Source: Microthyrium microscopicum (taxonomy: Eukaryota; Ascomycota; Dothideomycetes; Microthyriales; Microthyriaceae). From it: DNA of 64,000 bases. The notes beneath the pieces were generated by a model. That model was not told where the DNA came from. It made no database searches and saw only the letters and a list, made by a program, of their open reading frames with translations. The position numbers and the translations under genes were made by a program. Positions 22,692 to 33,371 of the stretch are shown here, in pieces (the first letter of the stretch is position 1; every line of letters starts with the position of its first letter). The stretch covers positions 3,342,401 to 3,406,400 of the forward strand of contig MU004231.1 in assembly GCA_010405405.1 (NCBI GenBank). The letters are read 5' to 3'.

Positions 22692-23291
22692 TCATTCGAA
22701 GTTCTCATTCTCTTCGGTAATGCTGTATAAATCGTCGGGAGGAGCGTGCCATGTGTGTCTACTTCGTTTGTGAGGAATTCTAGGTGGAGGGTCTTTTTTG
22801 GTTGTGGCAGCTGGCTTTGAGAAAAATTGTTGGACCTGTCCTGTTGTGGGTTCGTGCTTGCTGGCTGACGATGACTTGGAACTATCATGCTTCTTCCTTT
22901 TATGCTTCGCAGCTTCTTCCTTACCAACTTTGATATCAGACTTTTCTGTCGACTTGGGTGATTCTTGATGGGCATAGTGACGGCGAATGAATCGAGCCCA
23001 TTTTCGTGCGATGGACGTGCGGAACTTGTAGGCCTTTTCACTGCTCTTGGAAATAGATGGGTGAGATCCCACGATCCCGGCGCTGGAAGCCAGTGCGTCT
23101 AGAGTAGGTTCGTAGTCGTCTTCCTGAGAAGGTGACACGAAATGAGCAAATGGATCGTCGTCTATGTCGGGTAGTGGGACGTGGATGGTTGATATGTCGA
23201 TGAGTTCAAGAGATGGTGGATATGAATATCTTCGGTGATGATGCTTCCTGGGTAAGTGGTTGTTTGCGTCGCGGCTAGGCATCGTGCTCAT
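22692..23291 (-). CDS. Hypothetical basic, disordered protein
   Basis: A single open frame of 199 residues begins MSTMPSRDANNH; a second Met at residue 4 could also start it. It has a His/Arg patch (RKHHHRRYSYPP), an acidic middle (DIDDDPFAHF, SQEDDYEPTLDAL), a basic segment ARKWARFIRRHY and a Lys/Ser-rich C-terminal half. There is no signal peptide or membrane span. I do not recognise a family. The coherent amino-acid composition and lack of competing frames make it plausible as a gene. Confidence 0.5.
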   Translation of the reverse strand: MSTMPSRDANNHLPRKHHHRRYSYPPSLELIDISTIHVPLPDIDDDPFAHFVSPSQEDDYEPTLDALASSAGIVGSHPSISKSSEKAYKFRTSIARKWARFIRRHYAHQESPKSTEKSDIKVGKEEAAKHKRKKHDSSKSSSASKHEPTTGQVQQFFSKPAATTKKDPPPRIPHKRSRHTWHAPPDDLYSITEENENFE

Positions 23292-24510
23292 ATGACCATG
23301 GATATGCTCGCATTACGCTCAGATGGATAAATAAGTATTTGTAGATAGCGATGAAGGTGAAGTATTTAGCGTTTCTTGGTCCGGCTCGAGGCCGGCCAAT
23401 AATCAAGCAGCCAAAATGGAAGATGGGAGTGAGGAGATAAAGAAGATCCAACTTTGGTTCAATTTTCAAACTGGGGGATGAAAGTGTGGTACTTATATGG
23501 TAGGCCTCCGCAGTTTGAAATAGGCAGTCAAGGCAGTTAACTAGAGCCTCATTCAGTGGCGCAGGACCAGAACTATTGGGTGGTGACTCCGGTGAAACAT
23601 GGTAGGCTGCGTTGACCACTCAGTAGATATTGTAGTTACCAGTGACCGATGGAAGTACCATTGAGAGACAGAAATACTAGCAAGCAAACTCGAATGATCA
23701 ATAAGACAGAGCTTTAAGTAGGAAAATCCTTGAAGAGAGTAATCGTGGAAGCTTACGAATGGCAGCACGCGATGAATGGTGCGCGTGACAGACGCGCGCC
23801 TTTGGGACACTGGTGTAGGCTTGTAGATGAGGGAGAAGGTTCGATCTTGGGCGCATATCACCATGCAGTGTTCCTACATAACATGAGTAGTTCGTTGATG
23901 AGAAGAGCGCGCGCAAGTTTGACTTGAAGGTCATGATGCGAGATGGATTCTAGGGAGTTCCGCAAGGCGAAGCACTTGCAGGCGCACAGCTCAGCGAATG
24001 ATTGGTTATGACTGGGTCACCGAAGACCAGATTGAGCTGAGAGGCCGGTGAGCGGCAACAGGTTAAATGATGAGGCTCCATTGCGTTGCCACGTCGAAAA
24101 GAGTCGAAAATGAAGATAGAATATGGACTACGAAAAGGGTTGACGAATTGATCTCAAAAAAAGGCAGTGAGGACACGGAAGAAGGCAACGGCAGGGATGG
24201 GTGCGCGGCCCGAAACGCAGAATTGGCGCTAGCCTCAAGGAGGTTGGTATACCTGGTTACCACTGTTTACCAACGAAAGGCTGAGAGCTACCAACCCCCT
24301 CCACTTTTCAGCCCAACCACCAAAGGAAAAGACCACTTTTACTTCTCCTACCTTCTGCCCTCACTAAATCTATTCTCAACATTCCACACTCATCCAACAT
24401 CCAATAATTCTCAACTCAACAACTCGAACTTTGATCAATTGCCCTACACCAACAACTCTTCTGAACAGTCCGACTATCAACCACCGCGAGCCTTGTGCTC
24501 AAACTGAGCC
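23292..24510. other. Divergent intergenic region with a CT-rich leader
   Basis: This separates the hypothetical gene (-) from the membrane-protein gene (+). From about 24290 to 24500 the plus strand is rich in C, T and A without G runs, as is typical of a long 5' leader of a well-expressed fungal gene. No gene of its own is convincing. Confidence 0.4.
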
Positions 24511-25839
24511 ATGGCACCACTTATTCAATCATGGAGCTCTCTGTTCTCCCGCTCAGCTATGCCAAACGCTCAGTCTCTCTCCTCCATCACCGCCTTCGTA
24601 AAACGCTCCGCCTTATCTCCTCTTGCTCATGAGCTCTCTCGCAGAGCGGACACCTCCGTCAACTACAACCCTGGCCAAGGAGCCAAAGACCCAAACTCGT
24701 TCAACAAAATACTCTTCATAGTACTGTTTGCATGTATTGGTTCGGGAATGGTTCTTACCAGCATCTACTTCTTCTTCGTTGCTCGCAATGGTGGCTTTGT
24801 CTGGAAAGAAAACGACTGGGACGACTACAAATCCACCGTTCTCCGTCGTAAAGGTCCAGATGGCAAGACTCTCAGTAACGCCACCAAGAGCACAAAACTG
24901 GGTGGTGGCAGTGTTGTTCCGAAATGGGATGATGACCGCTATACAGATGTCTCTGGTAGTACCTTGAGCGTCGACCCAGAAATGGGACAGGTCAAGAACA
25001 ACCGACAATCCCGACAACACTATCGCAACAACCAACAGGATCCTGTCTTCAAGGATTATGTCGACGAAAAGCCAGCCGGTGTTGGAGGACTGAACAAGCC
25101 GCACGAAGGATCTCACTACGCTCCGACCAGCACTGCACGCTCAGAAGCCACTGCACCACTTAGTAAGAAGGAAAAGAAAGAGCTTGACCGTCGCGAGAAA
25201 GATGCCCGTAAGAAGGCCGCCAAAGACCAAAAGGAGAAAGAGAAAGAGCAGAAAAAGAAGCAGAACGACAAACGCGACCGTTCATCTGCCCAACCTCAAC
25301 CACCAAAACCTGCAGCCCAAGCAGCAGCACCAGCTCCTCGTGCCCCTGCAAGCACTACCTCCTTCGCCGACTACGCCTACTCCGACAACAACTCGTACGT
25401 CGCACCAAACAGTGCCGCCTACGGTGTCCCACAACCAAGCCCATCGTCTGCCGGCGGCCATAGCTATTACAAGGACTATCGTCCTCAATCAACTCTCCGC
25501 GTCGTCCCAGAGGATCGTCTCAGCCAGCGTAGCAGCCCGTCAGGTGCTAATCGACACACTGCCACTGGTGGCAACGCGCGACGCGAAGGTAGTCCCCGCA
25601 AGCAACATCGCGATGCGCCCAGCGACCATGGAACTTCTTCATACAACGGCAGTGACGTGGGAACCAAAGTCTACCCATGCCACATCCCTGGTGTTAGCCG
25701 TGGTGAGCCAGCGCCTGCACCACCGTCTACGATCTTCCAAGGTGGCCGCGATGAAGTGCGTCCAGATGAGAGTGCCAGTCAGATTGGTGCGCAGCAGGCG
25801 CCTCGACGTGGATTCCGTCGTGGACGTGGAGGTATTTAA
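24511..25839 (+). CDS. Single-pass membrane protein with long charged cytosolic tail
   Basis: A single exon encodes 442 residues. One strong transmembrane segment lies at about 67-91 (KILFIVLFACIGSGMVLTS and on to YFFFV), followed by ARNGGFVWKENDWDDYKSTVLRRKGP. The tail is disordered, with a Lys/Glu coiled-coil-like stretch near 215-255 (KKEKKELDRREK, KEKEKEQKKKQ), then Pro/Ala/Gln-rich sequence and an Arg/Gly end (RRGFRRGRGG). It resembles conserved single-pass hypothetical proteins of filamentous ascomycetes with no assigned role. An endomembrane or plasma-membrane location is inferred from the span only. Confidence 0.75.
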   Translation: MAPLIQSWSSLFSRSAMPNAQSLSSITAFVKRSALSPLAHELSRRADTSVNYNPGQGAKDPNSFNKILFIVLFACIGSGMVLTSIYFFFVARNGGFVWKENDWDDYKSTVLRRKGPDGKTLSNATKSTKLGGGSVVPKWDDDRYTDVSGSTLSVDPEMGQVKNNRQSRQHYRNNQQDPVFKDYVDEKPAGVGGLNKPHEGSHYAPTSTARSEATAPLSKKEKKELDRREKDARKKAAKDQKEKEKEQKKKQNDKRDRSSAQPQPPKPAAQAAAPAPRAPASTTSFADYAYSDNNSYVAPNSAAYGVPQPSPSSAGGHSYYKDYRPQSTLRVVPEDRLSQRSSPSGANRHTATGGNARREGSPRKQHRDAPSDHGTSSYNGSDVGTKVYPCHIPGVSRGEPAPAPPSTIFQGGRDEVRPDESASQIGAQQAPRRGFRRGRGGI

Positions 25840-26839
25840 AGATGGTGCATGCACATGGCAGATACTCGGGGTATTATAGGGGCTTCCAGATTGTATAATC
25901 AGTAGGCTGACTTGTGTCAGTCGTTTTATTGTGGAACTGTCATGTTTGAACGGCGTCATGAATGCATTGCAGCGCTGGATGGGTACAGATTGTATGGGCC
26001 TTTCTTGGGCTTGGGAACCGAGATCAAATGTCGTACGATCATTTAGATAGGAAAAAATACATATCCATACCAACAAGGAACAAAATAAACTTCGTCATTA
26101 TTTAGTCGTACCCCAATATGAGCTACAGGACCTTGAGTCAAGTCGGAAACAAGCACATCCGAACCCGAAGAAAGCCTGTAGAAACTATATCTTTAGCTTT
26201 ACGAGGATAATCAGAGACTGAAGACCCAGTAAAGTATGTATTGGCCAATTATGAGCCAGACTGGCTGTAGATTGATGAGGGGAACACTGATTTGTTGTAG
26301 GCTTTCCCGTGGTTGGATCGTCTATAGGGTTGTATAACACTGGTACTTATTGTCACTACCTCTTTCAAGAGCTCGGTCTCGTAAAACCATGCATTGGAAG
26401 TTCTAAATCATCAGTCCGCATAACGAACTTGTAGAGCAAAATGCAAGCCTGATGTTGTTCGAAGATAGTCATGTATGTGGTTACTATTACTATGTGCAAC
26501 TCGTTCTTTGGCTGCTTTCAAGACCAAATCAAACTTGCAAGCTTAGAACAGTTTTCGGACTCAAGCAAGAAGTTTAAATTGACTTATTTGACAAACGGTA
26601 CATTTCGAGCCCCAACTTTATATCATAGACTGTCAACATAGCTTGATAGATTGACTATAACACTGCGTTCCACAGCTGAGGTTTATGCTATTGGGCGATG
26701 CTAAATTCCCTGGGTCAAGCCGACCATAATAGATATATAAGTCTTGCTTCGCTGGATGATTTAAATATGCTTCATGTTACTTCTCATGTTTGACAAGAAA
26801 CTACCTAACCTACTACCAATTGTCTGAAAAGTTGCAGTC
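25840..26839. other. Intergenic, 1.0 kb
   Basis: This contains the 3' end of the membrane-protein gene and the promoter of the SDR gene. No gene-like frame is seen. AT-rich tracts near 26690-26760 probably belong to the SDR promoter. Confidence 0.4.
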
Positions 26840-27826
26840 ATGTCTGGGTCAGGATACACCATCTCCGAGCACCGTCCAGATGCATCTGAGACCCCTCGTC
26901 TTGCAAATCCAGATGCATTCAAAGGCCAAACCGTCATAGTCACCGGCGGTACTGGCAAGATTGGTCTTCAGATATGTCGCAGTCTTGCAGCATCCGGCGC
27001 CAACGTTGTGGTCAGCGACATCCGCGCCGACCCAGTTCATCTCCTCGTCAAGGAGCTCACAGCAGAAGGATACTCCGCACTGGCAGTCCCACTATCTGCG
27101 GTGGAAGGTAAAAAGATCGTTGAACAAACACTCCAGAAATATGGCAGTCTTCATGCCATCGTTCAACCAATCATCGCGCCCTTCCAGTTTATTCCTTTTG
27201 AGAAGATGCCCGCCGAGGAATTCCGCAACACGTTCGAGAGCGATGTGATGGGCCCTATTGCTGTGATGCAAGCTGCGTGGCCGCACTTTCAGAAGCAAAA
27301 GTACGGTCGCATTGTGAACTTTACATCCGGTGCGATCTTTGGAATGGAGCTGGCTAGCACATATCCCACTACCAAAGGCGCCCTACTCGGACTCAACAAG
27401 ACTCTTGCTGAAGAAGGAGCACCATACAACATCACTGTCAACTGTATCTCGCCGGTTGGGCTGTATATGGAGAAACAGGCCAAAGGAGTCCAGGATATGC
27501 TGGCGAAAGCTAATGGACCATTCTTAAAGGCATCTGTTCCAGTTGCCAATGTGCCGATGGTTTTGGCGCTGGCTCACAAGAACAATAAGGCTTCGGGAGA
27601 GATATTTTACACTGCAGCCTATGGTGTCTTTCGGCACTCTATGGGGATGACTACTGGACTGACCGACTGCACGACTGTGGAGAAATGTCTGGAGAAGGTT
27701 CCTGGTATTATGGATAGGGGATTTAGACAGATTATGGAGCCTTTCAGTGCGCATGCTCTGGGAGAGTATCAAGCAGCATATTTTCTGGGGACGGAAAAGG
27801 ATTTTAAGGCCCCCTCTCACCTGTAA
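26840..27826 (+). CDS. Short-chain dehydrogenase/reductase, possible PTS1 end
   Basis: A single exon encodes 328 residues. The NAD(P)-binding glycine motif TGGTGKIG is at 35-42, an acidic residue closes strand beta2 (VVVSDIRAD), and the catalytic Ser163 and YPTTK (Tyr175, Lys179) are in the expected order. The usual NAG element after beta4 is replaced by QPIIAPF. The overall form recalls the dehydrogenase half of peroxisomal multifunctional enzymes. The last three residues are SHL, which fits the broad PTS1 consensus, so peroxisomal location is possible. The C-terminal 100 residues after the fold are unusual for a simple SDR. The substrate cannot be told. Confidence 0.85.
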   Translation: MSGSGYTISEHRPDASETPRLANPDAFKGQTVIVTGGTGKIGLQICRSLAASGANVVVSDIRADPVHLLVKELTAEGYSALAVPLSAVEGKKIVEQTLQKYGSLHAIVQPIIAPFQFIPFEKMPAEEFRNTFESDVMGPIAVMQAAWPHFQKQKYGRIVNFTSGAIFGMELASTYPTTKGALLGLNKTLAEEGAPYNITVNCISPVGLYMEKQAKGVQDMLAKANGPFLKASVPVANVPMVLALAHKNNKASGEIFYTAAYGVFRHSMGMTTGLTDCTTVEKCLEKVPGIMDRGFRQIMEPFSAHALGEYQAAYFLGTEKDFKAPSHL

Positions 27827-28465
27827 ATAAGTTTCAGATGGCAGGTTGACTGGATAAATGAGCGAGAGCGTTACAAAGGATATTAACGCTCCTCAAATAA
27901 CCGAGTTCTCCCTGTGGCTCTCTCACGAAATATATGTATTTTTCGACTTTAACTACAGCGCATCGTGCGCGGGTAGGACTATCGTGCGCTGTTCAAGTGT
28001 TGTAACTTGTATCTCAAAAGCTCTATACATGTAGGAATTAGTTAGTACACCAACAGAATTGCGTCTAATTAGTAGTCCTAAAAGCCATATTAGACTAGTA
28101 ACCCTCTATAATAACGATATAAGCTATTTCTGTCTCATGCTTAGAACACAATTCTGGGACTGAGGCTAGGTAAGTATGTTATTTCTATTTTAACTCTTAT
28201 AATCCTGAAAGTGGACCCCTTCAGTTCGAGGTAGTCGCGCTATCAGACATGCTTACTTTTCCTAGTGGCCATTCCTCCACTCTTTTTGCGCAGGTAGCAT
28301 CGTATCCTCCTTAATACCCACAATGGCGGAAAGAAAGCCTTAGCACCACAGAAATGTCATCTGTTGATGGAATTTTTGAGTGGTTTCTCCCTTTACCATC
28401 AAGAGCTGCCGACAGGTCCATAGATTCCATGTGGTAACACCGTTAATAACCAGCCTAGATTTCGA
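27827..28465. other. Intergenic, AT-rich in part
   Basis: This is the region 3' of the SDR gene. Bases 28010-28160 are A+T rich with many TAG/TTA words and no coding potential, and may be an old repeat that has decayed beyond recognition. The right part runs into the fragment described at 28466-28770. Confidence 0.3.
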
Positions 28466-28770
28466 TGTCGTCGAATGCGCTTTCGACGGCCTCTTCAACT
28501 TCCTCCTCCGTAGCACCTTCTTTGACCAGAACATCAGCCATAACTGCATGCGTAGAGCTGCCGTTCTTTTTCATCCAATTCGAGATGCTAGTCGGGATCT
28601 TTCCAGCATTGGCTGCACCCGAAACTTGTGATAGGAAACGTCCCCCTGAGTGACGGTGCCGTCGTAGTCGAGTCTAATACCAAACTTCTCCAGTCGGCCT
28701 GTTGTTGATACGTCTAGGTAGCAAGGCATTGATAGCCACAAAATAACGTCTGCAGGTTCCCAAAGCATTG
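28466..28770 (-). pseudogene. Fragment of an unidentified gene, probably frameshifted
   Basis: On the minus strand one frame reads TGRLEKFGIRLDYDGTVTQG. A frame one step away then continues FLSQVSGAANAGKIPTSISN, WMKKNGSSTHAVMADVLVK and EGATEEEVEEAVESAFDDIE before a stop at about 28466. The second part has clear protein-like composition with an acidic C-terminal helix. The two together look like the C-terminal end of one protein broken by a frameshift near 28638-28645. I do not recognise the family. No upstream exons are obvious. Confidence 0.3.
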
Positions 28771-28857
28771 CCCGCTACAAGATCTCGACATTGTGTGTAA
28801 AGTCCCGACTAATATACTGGAACGGGTTTCAATACCGTCGAGTTGCATTGACGTTGA

Positions 28858-28878
28858 GCGCCAAGCGCCAAGCGCCAA
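28858..28878. repeat. Three tandem GCGCCAA heptamers
   Basis: Three perfect copies of a 7-base unit lie in a row, within the gap before the second phosphotransferase gene. No function is apparent. Confidence 0.7.
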
Positions 28879-29168
28879 ATGCTTTGTGTTTATTGGCTGG
28901 AACGGCGCCGCCCGCATGGGTGCCTGCATGTGGCGCGCGTTTCGAGCGACCGAGCCGCCTTAACTCCTAATAATATTTTGAAAGTTAGAACTCAACTCCT
29001 GGAGACTCTCATCCATGATCGGGAATGACAACCTGAGTTGTGATGCGCACGTGTACTCTACTCTCGCGACTGCTGCATAAGAGCCTGAGTGAGAGGGCTA
29101 CCCCATTCCGACTTCGTGCCTATCTTCCACATAGACACTCCACACATGACGCGAAGGCGAGAGCTGTG

Positions 29169-30855
29169 ATGGATGATAGAAGTGACTTCTATCAGTATAC
29201 AAGTGGGCGATGGCTGCGGGTACCTGTCTTGTTATTAGAAAGTACATTACTGACCCTCGAGCAGTTACAATGAAACGCTGCGCCAAAAGGAGAGATTCCT
29301 CGCATTCAATGTTCTTGGCCTACAGGATATTGCGGCCAAGGCCATTGGGAAATCAGCTAGTGACGTTGTCAGCTTCCGAAAATTAGCTGAAGGTGGGTTC
29401 AACCGGATCTTTGTCATCGGTATGAATGATGGGCGCGAAGTTATAGCACGGCTGCCGTGTTCAATCGCCTTACCAAGTCGACTCACAGTCGCAAGCGAGG
29501 CCGCAACTATTATGTTTTTGCGATCCCATGGTGTGCCTGTACCAGAAGTGCTAGACTACTCCACGACCACAGAAAATGCGGCTGGCGTTGAGTATATCAT
29601 CATGGAAAAAGCTGCCGGAGAAGAGCTAGGCGACCGCTGGTTCTCTCTTCCAGATCTTGACCGTGCCAAACTCGTCGGTCGGCTCTCGCAGATCGAGAGC
29701 CTGTTATTTTCTATCCCACTTCCGGCTTCAGGTAGTATATTCTACAAGAAAGATTTGGACAGCGCCATTCCGTCGCTCCAGATTTCGAATACAGAGTTTT
29801 ACGTCGGCCCGTCCGTGGAGCAGCGTTGGTGGCACGATCAAAGAGGTGAACTAAATGTTAGTCGAGGTCCCTGTAAGTTATTTCTACGATTGTAACCGCC
29901 TAGCTCATCGAATGCAGTTCGAACCGCTGAGGACTTCCTCACAGCTGGAGCAGAAAAGGAATTGGCTTGGTTAAGAAAGTTTGGAGAGCCTTCCTTCCCA
30001 CCCCGAGAGTACAGAGAATTCACCAATTATCAGCAGTCCGATCCAGCAGAGCAAATCGGGTCCCTTCAGCAATTTTTGCAAATTGCGCGGCATCTCATTC
30101 CTACTAACCCAGAACAGCAATATCTGCTTAAACCCACCCTTCGCCACCCTGACCTGAATCCGCGAAACATTTTCGTAGGCGCAGATCTCAAGATTTCTAG
30201 TCTTATTGACTGGCAGCATTGCTCTGCTGTCCCTCTTTTTCTCCAAGCCGGCGTGCCTAATACTTTCGCTAACTTTGGAGATGAGGACTCTGTACAACTT
30301 AAAAAGCCCGTTTTGGCACAAAATCTCTCAAATATGTCCGCACAAGACCAAGCCCAGGCAATCGAGCTATACCGTCGACAACATCTACATTTCTACTATT
30401 TTGGAGGAGCGTCCAAATTCAATAATGTCCACTACAAAGCCCTGCGGCTCCCGTCAACTGCGCTCAAGCAACGTCTTTGTTTCAATGCTAGCTCGCCATG
30501 GCAAGGAAATCCCATTCCATTAAAAGCAGCTCTAATCCTGGCAACACAAAACTGGGATACGCTGACAGCAGAGTCCACCGAGACAGCTTCAAATTGCCCG
30601 ATTTCTTTCACCGACGAGGAAGCAGCGAGAATTTTGCGGATCAATGCAGCTCAAGATGACGTTGATGAAAAGATTAGTCTGCTCAGGGATGGTATTGGAA
30701 GCGGGGAAGATGGATGGGTACCCATTGAAAATTATGACCGTGCCGTTGCAGAGAATCAAAGACTCAAAGAGGAGCTTCTGAAAGATGTTTCAAACGAGGA
30801 GAGGCGGTTAAGTCTTCAGCATTGGCCATTTGACGAGCATATTTTAGACTGTTGA
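29169..30855 (+). CDS. APH-like phosphotransferase family protein, second paralog
   Basis: I model exons 29169-29215, 29265-29872 and 29918-30855, giving 530 residues, the same as the gene at 549-2284. The start reads MDDRSDFYQYTSGRW. To continue into the conserved LYNE segment, the first intron must begin at a GC dinucleotide (29216) and end at CAG (29264). No GT donor gives the right phase. The second intron (29873-29917) is canonical. The catalytic motif HPDLNPRN is near residue 295, followed by LIDWQH. The end is WPFDEH. If the GC donor is not used, this copy may be impaired at its N-terminus. The substrate is unknown. Confidence 0.75.
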
Positions 30856-31106
30856 TGATCCGAACAATTCGTAACTACCTAGGAGCAACAAGCCATTGGT
30901 ATCATCCTCGGTTCGGTCGATTCTACACAAGCTTCACTATACATTTTGCCTAAGATCATTGGGAACCAAGTATGAGGGGCAACGACATAAAGAAACAATA
31001 CACGTACCGCAAGGTGCTGGTATATCTCTTGAGCAATGATGGCTCAGCCGCAAGGATCATGAATTATCTCATACTCCGGAGTAAGTCTTCCTACTTGTTT
31101 GACTCT

Positions 31107-33371
31107 CTACATACTCTGTGCCCCCACCAGCTTGTTCGGAAGCAAGCTTATCCAAATAACACAGCCCAGCGTAACGCCCCCAGCGAGATACAGAACTGCA
31201 TTGATATCGCCGCCCTCGCTCCTTGCGTACAAATGTTGTGCTATCAGCGGACTTACAATCCCAAAGAGTCGTCCCCAAAAGCTTGCTATGCCACATGCTG
31301 TGCCTCGAATAGGCGCAGGGAACACCTCCGGTGTCCACCCGTACAGCACAGCATTGAACATACTTTGGAAGAAGTACTCCATCAAATTGAGACCAACGTT
31401 GGCCGCTTGAGTGTTCACAGTACTGAAAATGAAAATCGAAGCACCCATAAGACCCGAGGAAAGTACTGAAACTTGTTAGTCGCGCGGTATGGTCCAGTAA
31501 TGGAACAGACTGACCCATTGTCCATTTTCGGCCAATCGCTGGGACATTGTACATGAAAGCTCCGATGAGAACGCCAACGATACCAGGGAGATAGATGTAT
31601 ATGTAGTTGCGATAGGTTTGCCGGAGACTGACATCGATTTGACCGCCTTTCTTCGCAAGAATGGTGGGAAGATAAGTGCCTAGAAGAATGAGTGAGCGAA
31701 GTACTGGCTATGATGAAAGCAGCACTAACCAGCAACAGTGAACCCCCAAAAGTCACAGATGTATGTGAGCCAAATCAAAATTGTGAGTCGACTGACTTGC
31801 CAATTGGAGAACAAAAGCTTGTACCTCTCAAGCTCAAATAAGCCCTTCTGTCTCCATGTCCGTTTAAGTGCCGATCCCAGTAAAGCTTTCCCGCTCGAAG
31901 CGCTCATGATACTCTCATGCTCTTGCGTTAAGCGTTCAAACTGCTCTAGTGTAATATTATTTTGGACTCCATTGAACTTGGCAACGTAGTCGAGTACTTT
32001 AATCGCTTTATCATCTTGTCCTCGAAAGACCAGGAACTTTGGTGACTCTTGGAATCGAAAGACGATGAACCGCATGAAGAATACAAAGAGTGTGATGCCC
32101 CCAATTGTGAAAAGAAGATAACGATATCCCATATTTTGAGCCTTTGAGCAGCATGGCGTGCCGGCTGCAACGTTTCGACATGACGGCAGAGGGTTAGATG
32201 TAGTAAAATCGGGCTTGCAAGAATGTTGAGGGATAAAGCCATAAGCAATGACGCTAGTTATGACAACTCCAATTGGCTGGAAGATTGAAAGTAAAGCGAG
32301 CAGAAAGCGCCGGTTCTATATCTGTCAGTTGTGGAGCATGATCATGAAGTCGGTAACCGTACTAGGAAGTGTCAGTCATGAAAATGTGTAGAAAGCTTCA
32401 AAGCCTTACCTTGCGGAATGAATTCCAAGCAAATAGTGGTGTCGATCGGAATGTTTCCCCCTACACCAAAGCCCACAAATGCTGTTAAAACAAGGAAAGA
32501 AGTGTAGCTGTCAGGCACACCCAGACACAAGCCGAATATAGACGAGAAGAATGCAGTCAGATTGAAAGCCCACCATCGGCCTGAACGGGAAATATTAGCC
32601 TTCTCCAAGATCATAGCCATACCATTGATCAGGAACTAACCGATAATATCAACCAGAAACCCCCAGACAAAGGCGCCAGCAGTAAGACCAGATGAGAATG
32701 CAACACTTATATCACCCGATTGAGCATCTTCGAGTTCGTCAGTATTTGCACATAATGTACCTCACAGTCGAAAAGCGTACTGCTAAACCCGAATTCTTGT
32801 TGGATAGGACTAAGGACTAATCCAAAAGCTTGTGCCCAGAGCAAGTCAAGAAGATATCCGAAACCGCAAAGTCCCCATATCCACCATTGATACTTTCCCA
32901 TACCATGTGCATCAATCTCGCGATTGATAAGGACACACTTTTTCTCATATAGAGTCAAGCCATGTAGCTGTAAGATATCAGCAAAGCAGTCTCATTTCGG
33001 CTCTGTTACTAGCATCGTGATACGTGATAGCTTCAGCAGCATGTTGTGCTATAGTAGCTCATAAGGAAAGCGATAGATAAGATTCGAATCAGGTACCATG
33101 ATGTTGTGCATATGAATGGTAAAGAACTGATGAACTGAAAGTGGAGACATACCCCAGAATCCTGCCCATCAAGTGGAGATGATACCCGTTCCTCATCGTC
33201 AAATACTGAATTTTGACCATCGACTTTGGACAATTTGTCCATTCTCAACAACCTTAGAGTCTCGTTATCGTGCTCTTCCTCGTCACTAGATGATCTTGGC
33301 GATAGATTGGGGGTGGTATCGGAGGCAAGCTGTAGAGACTGGGAAGAGTGAATCTGATCAGATGCTTCCAT
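31107..33371 (-). CDS. Major facilitator superfamily transporter (sugar-transporter-like)
   Basis: Exons are 33371-33153, 32967-32781, 32727-32641, 32580-32410, 32315-31730, 31679-31515 and 31465-31107. The N-terminus is a Ser/Asp/Glu-rich cytosolic tail. Transmembrane helices follow from IWGLCGFGYLLDLLWAQAF, with DIIGRWWAFNLTAFF (loop 2-3 motif), FVGFGVGGNIPIDTTICLEF, RYLLFTIGGITLFVFF, and a C-terminal half with GTYLPTILAKKGGQ and YGWTPEVFPAPIRGTACG. It is a plasma- or organelle-membrane solute carrier. The join between FIPQ and NRRFLLALL is out of phase by one with every GT-AG pair I can find, so the gene may be disrupted there or use unusual splicing. A possible extra small exon near 33030 (AITYHDA) is unresolved. 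Confidence 0.8.
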
